In this document: positions 4,531-6,287 of the stretch, in pieces | How the letters are laid out: the number at the start of each line of letters is the position of its first letter | Position numbering within the stretch: the first letter of the stretch is position 1 | Assembly: GCA_031267635.1 (NCBI GenBank) | Contig: JAIRYX010000284.1 | Coordinates: 1 to 6,287 of the forward strand | Direction of reading: 5' to 3' | Source: Planctomycetaceae bacterium | GTDB taxonomy: Bacteria > Planctomycetota > Planctomycetia > Pirellulales > Thermoguttaceae | DNA: 6,287 bases | Position numbers and translations under genes: made by a program | Notes under the pieces: model-generated | What the model saw: only the letters and a program-made list of their open reading frames with translations | Database searches by the model: none | What the model was told of the DNA's origin: nothing

Positions 4531-6237
4531 ATGGCATCATTGCGTCCCAGCGATAACGGCAATAACACTGTTCTTGACAATAAGGTGTTTCCAATTAACA
4601 CTTTAACGGCCCGAATCGGTCGTTTTGCAGATTGCGATATCTGTCTCGATCACAATGGAGTCAGTCGGGAACACGCCCAACTAACAAACGAAAAGGGAAA
4701 ATATTTCATTGAAGACCTGAAAAGCCGGAACGGAACCTTTCTCAATGATAAACAGATTACCGAAAAAACTCGTCTTCGTAACGGCGATTTACTTCGTTTT
4801 TGCGATGTTGAATTGGTGTTCACAACGGATGCCGAAGATCAGATCGAAAGCGGTTCGTTGCCCGTAAACAGTGCTGGCATCGAGGCTTACGTCAGCGATA
4901 CCAAAGAAGAAAGTACTTTCACCGTCAAATCGCAAATCAAACTTGGCGATAAACATCCGACTCTGACCTCCGCAAACGTCGCCGTCAAACTACAAGCAAT
5001 GATCGATATCGGACGGAATCTCGGTGCGGCAGTCGATCAAGTTTTGGCACAACTCGTTCAGAATCTGCTCACAATATTTCCGCAGGCAGATTGCGCCTAC
5101 ATTCTGATGAACGACGACCAGACAAACCGACTCGAACTCAAAGCGTTTCAACATCGTTCGGCAAATAATCAAGATTCTTTCCGCATCAGCCGTTCGATTC
5201 TGGAAAAAGTCGCCCAGTCAAAATCCGCAATCCTCTCCGACGATGTTGCCAACGATTCCCGATTCGAACCAAGTGAAAGCGTTGTTAATTACAACATCTA
5301 TTCGGTCATGGCTACCCCGATTATGGACTATGATCAGTCGGAAGTGTTGGGCGTGATTCAGGTGGACGCCCGAATGACCGGACGAAAATTCACTTACGAA
5401 GACCTCGACCTCTTGGTTTCGTTGGCATATCAGGTTGCCGTTTCGTACCAAAACGCAAAACTCCATGAAATCGCAATCACCGAAAAAATCATGGAACGCG
5501 AAATGAATATCGCCAACACAGTCCAACGCGGACTCTTGCCGCTTTCGCCACCGGTTATTAAAAATTACGGGTTTTACGATTTTTATCGTCCCGCAAAATA
5601 TCTCGGAGGAGATTATTACGATTATATTATGTTACCGGACGGGCGTTTGGTGTTCGCGTTGGGCGATGTCTCTGGGAAAGGAGTGGCCGCATCATTGTTG
5701 ATGGCGAAACTTTCGGCGGAAGTCCGAAGCGGGTTGATCATCGAAAAATCCTTCGAACAAACTGTCCAACGGTTGAATCGGGTTTTTTGCGAACCGCGTT
5801 GGGACAACCGTTTTATTACATTCTTTTTCGGCGTCCTGAATCCGGCAACAAACGAAATCTTTTTCCACAACGCCGGACATGTCCCGCCAATTCTTGTTTC
5901 ACCCGACGGGCAAGTCGAAATGCTTGGCGAACCCAAAATCGGTTTACCGCTCGGCGTGATGGACGACACCGAATACCCAGAAAGTTTGTTTACCATCCAG
6001 AACGGTCAGACGTTGGTCATTATCAGCGATGGAATCACCGACGCAATGAATGCCCAAGGAAAATATTTTACCACTGAGGGCGTTCTCAATTATTTGAAAC
6101 AAGTCCGTACCGAGTCTGTTACTGAATTTGGAAAAAATCTTATCAATGCTGTTCACAGTTTCGTCGGACGCGAACCCCAATCCGACGACCAAAGTCTTAT
6201 CGTTGTTGGAAGACGAGACGTTGTTGACGCGAATTAA
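4531..6237 (+). CDS. FHA-GAF-PP2C (SpoIIE/RsbU-type) serine phosphatase
   Basis: The 568-residue protein is a cytoplasmic signalling phosphatase with three domains. An N-terminal FHA domain (about 20-97) has GR 30-31, SREH 45-48 and SRNGTFLN 65-72, the phosphothreonine-peptide-binding signature. A linker leads to a GAF sensor domain (about 155-312), a likely small-ligand or dimerisation module. The C-terminal PP2C/SpoIIE domain (about 320-560) keeps the metal-binding acids: GGDYYDY 359-365, GDVSGKG 378-384, SDGITD 499-504 and SDDQS 551-555, plus NAGH 447-450. It should therefore be an active Mn/Mg-dependent phosphatase, in this family often acting on STAS anti-anti-sigma factors. The frame extends to TTG 4435, but the FHA homology begins at MASLRP, so ATG 4531 is preferred although its Shine-Dalgarno is weak (GGA, 12-nt spacing). 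No kinase, STAS or sigma factor gene is adjacent. The domain order is familiar from Planctomycetota. The gene is intact, unlike its left neighbours. Confidence 0.93.
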   Translation: MASLRPSDNGNNTVLDNKVFPINTLTARIGRFADCDICLDHNGVSREHAQLTNEKGKYFIEDLKSRNGTFLNDKQITEKTRLRNGDLLRFCDVELVFTTDAEDQIESGSLPVNSAGIEAYVSDTKEESTFTVKSQIKLGDKHPTLTSANVAVKLQAMIDIGRNLGAAVDQVLAQLVQNLLTIFPQADCAYILMNDDQTNRLELKAFQHRSANNQDSFRISRSILEKVAQSKSAILSDDVANDSRFEPSESVVNYNIYSVMATPIMDYDQSEVLGVIQVDARMTGRKFTYEDLDLLVSLAYQVAVSYQNAKLHEIAITEKIMEREMNIANTVQRGLLPLSPPVIKNYGFYDFYRPAKYLGGDYYDYIMLPDGRLVFALGDVSGKGVAASLLMAKLSAEVRSGLIIEKSFEQTVQRLNRVFCEPRWDNRFITFFFGVLNPATNEIFFHNAGHVPPILVSPDGQVEMLGEPKIGLPLGVMDDTEYPESLFTIQNGQTLVIISDGITDAMNAQGKYFTTEGVLNYLKQVRTESVTEFGKNLINAVHSFVGREPQSDDQSLIVVGRRDVVDAN

Positions 6238-6287
6238 CAGACTGTTGCATCTGTGAACAACTCATGTTACGCAGGATCATTCTGTCA

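Noticed and set aside
5622..5996. Minus-strand 124-codon frame opposite the phosphatase
   Set aside because: It lies opposite conserved PP2C motifs and has no recognisable domain.

Overview
The window looks like a chromosomal segment of a moderately low-GC member of the Planctomycetota. That assignment is an inference. It rests mainly on the last gene, an FHA-GAF-SpoIIE phosphatase whose start and domain order resemble planctomycete proteins, and on a left-edge fragment resembling the MauE/DoxX-like membrane proteins common in that phylum. No rRNA, tRNA or CRISPR array is visible.

Layout. Positions 1-160 (minus) hold the N-terminal end of a probable MauE/DoxX-like membrane protein running off the left edge, with a good minus-strand promoter (235-262) and a leader hairpin (183-222). 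Positions 161-926 form an AT-rich intergenic stretch with no convincing gene. It contains a 211-bp near-palindrome (428-638), two diverged direct repeats on either side of it (371-411 and 676-707) and a 32-bp tandem duplication (749-812). A strong sigma70-type promoter (854-882) then drives a two-gene plus-strand operon: deoC (927-1619) and a short-chain dehydrogenase/reductase (1638-2399).

From 2441 to about 4301 the minus strand is decaying DNA. The first part is a pseudogene of unrecognised family (2441-3781) that can be read almost end to end once two in-frame stops and two frameshifts are bridged. The second is a 5'-truncated, multiply frameshifted IS630-family transposase remnant (3834-4301). 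A sigma70-like promoter (4368-4396) beside the remnant precedes an intact FHA-GAF-PP2C/SpoIIE regulatory phosphatase (4531-6237), whose best start is the ATG at 4531 rather than an upstream TTG.

Functional view. The deoC-SDR pair suggests carbonyl or sugar-phosphate metabolism: a Schiff-base aldolase beside an NAD(P)-dependent oxidoreductase. The actual substrate cannot be read from the sequence. The phosphatase is a stand-alone signalling gene. No convincing new multi-gene system is present. The most unexplained structure is the palindromic, repeat-flanked intergenic element upstream of deoC.
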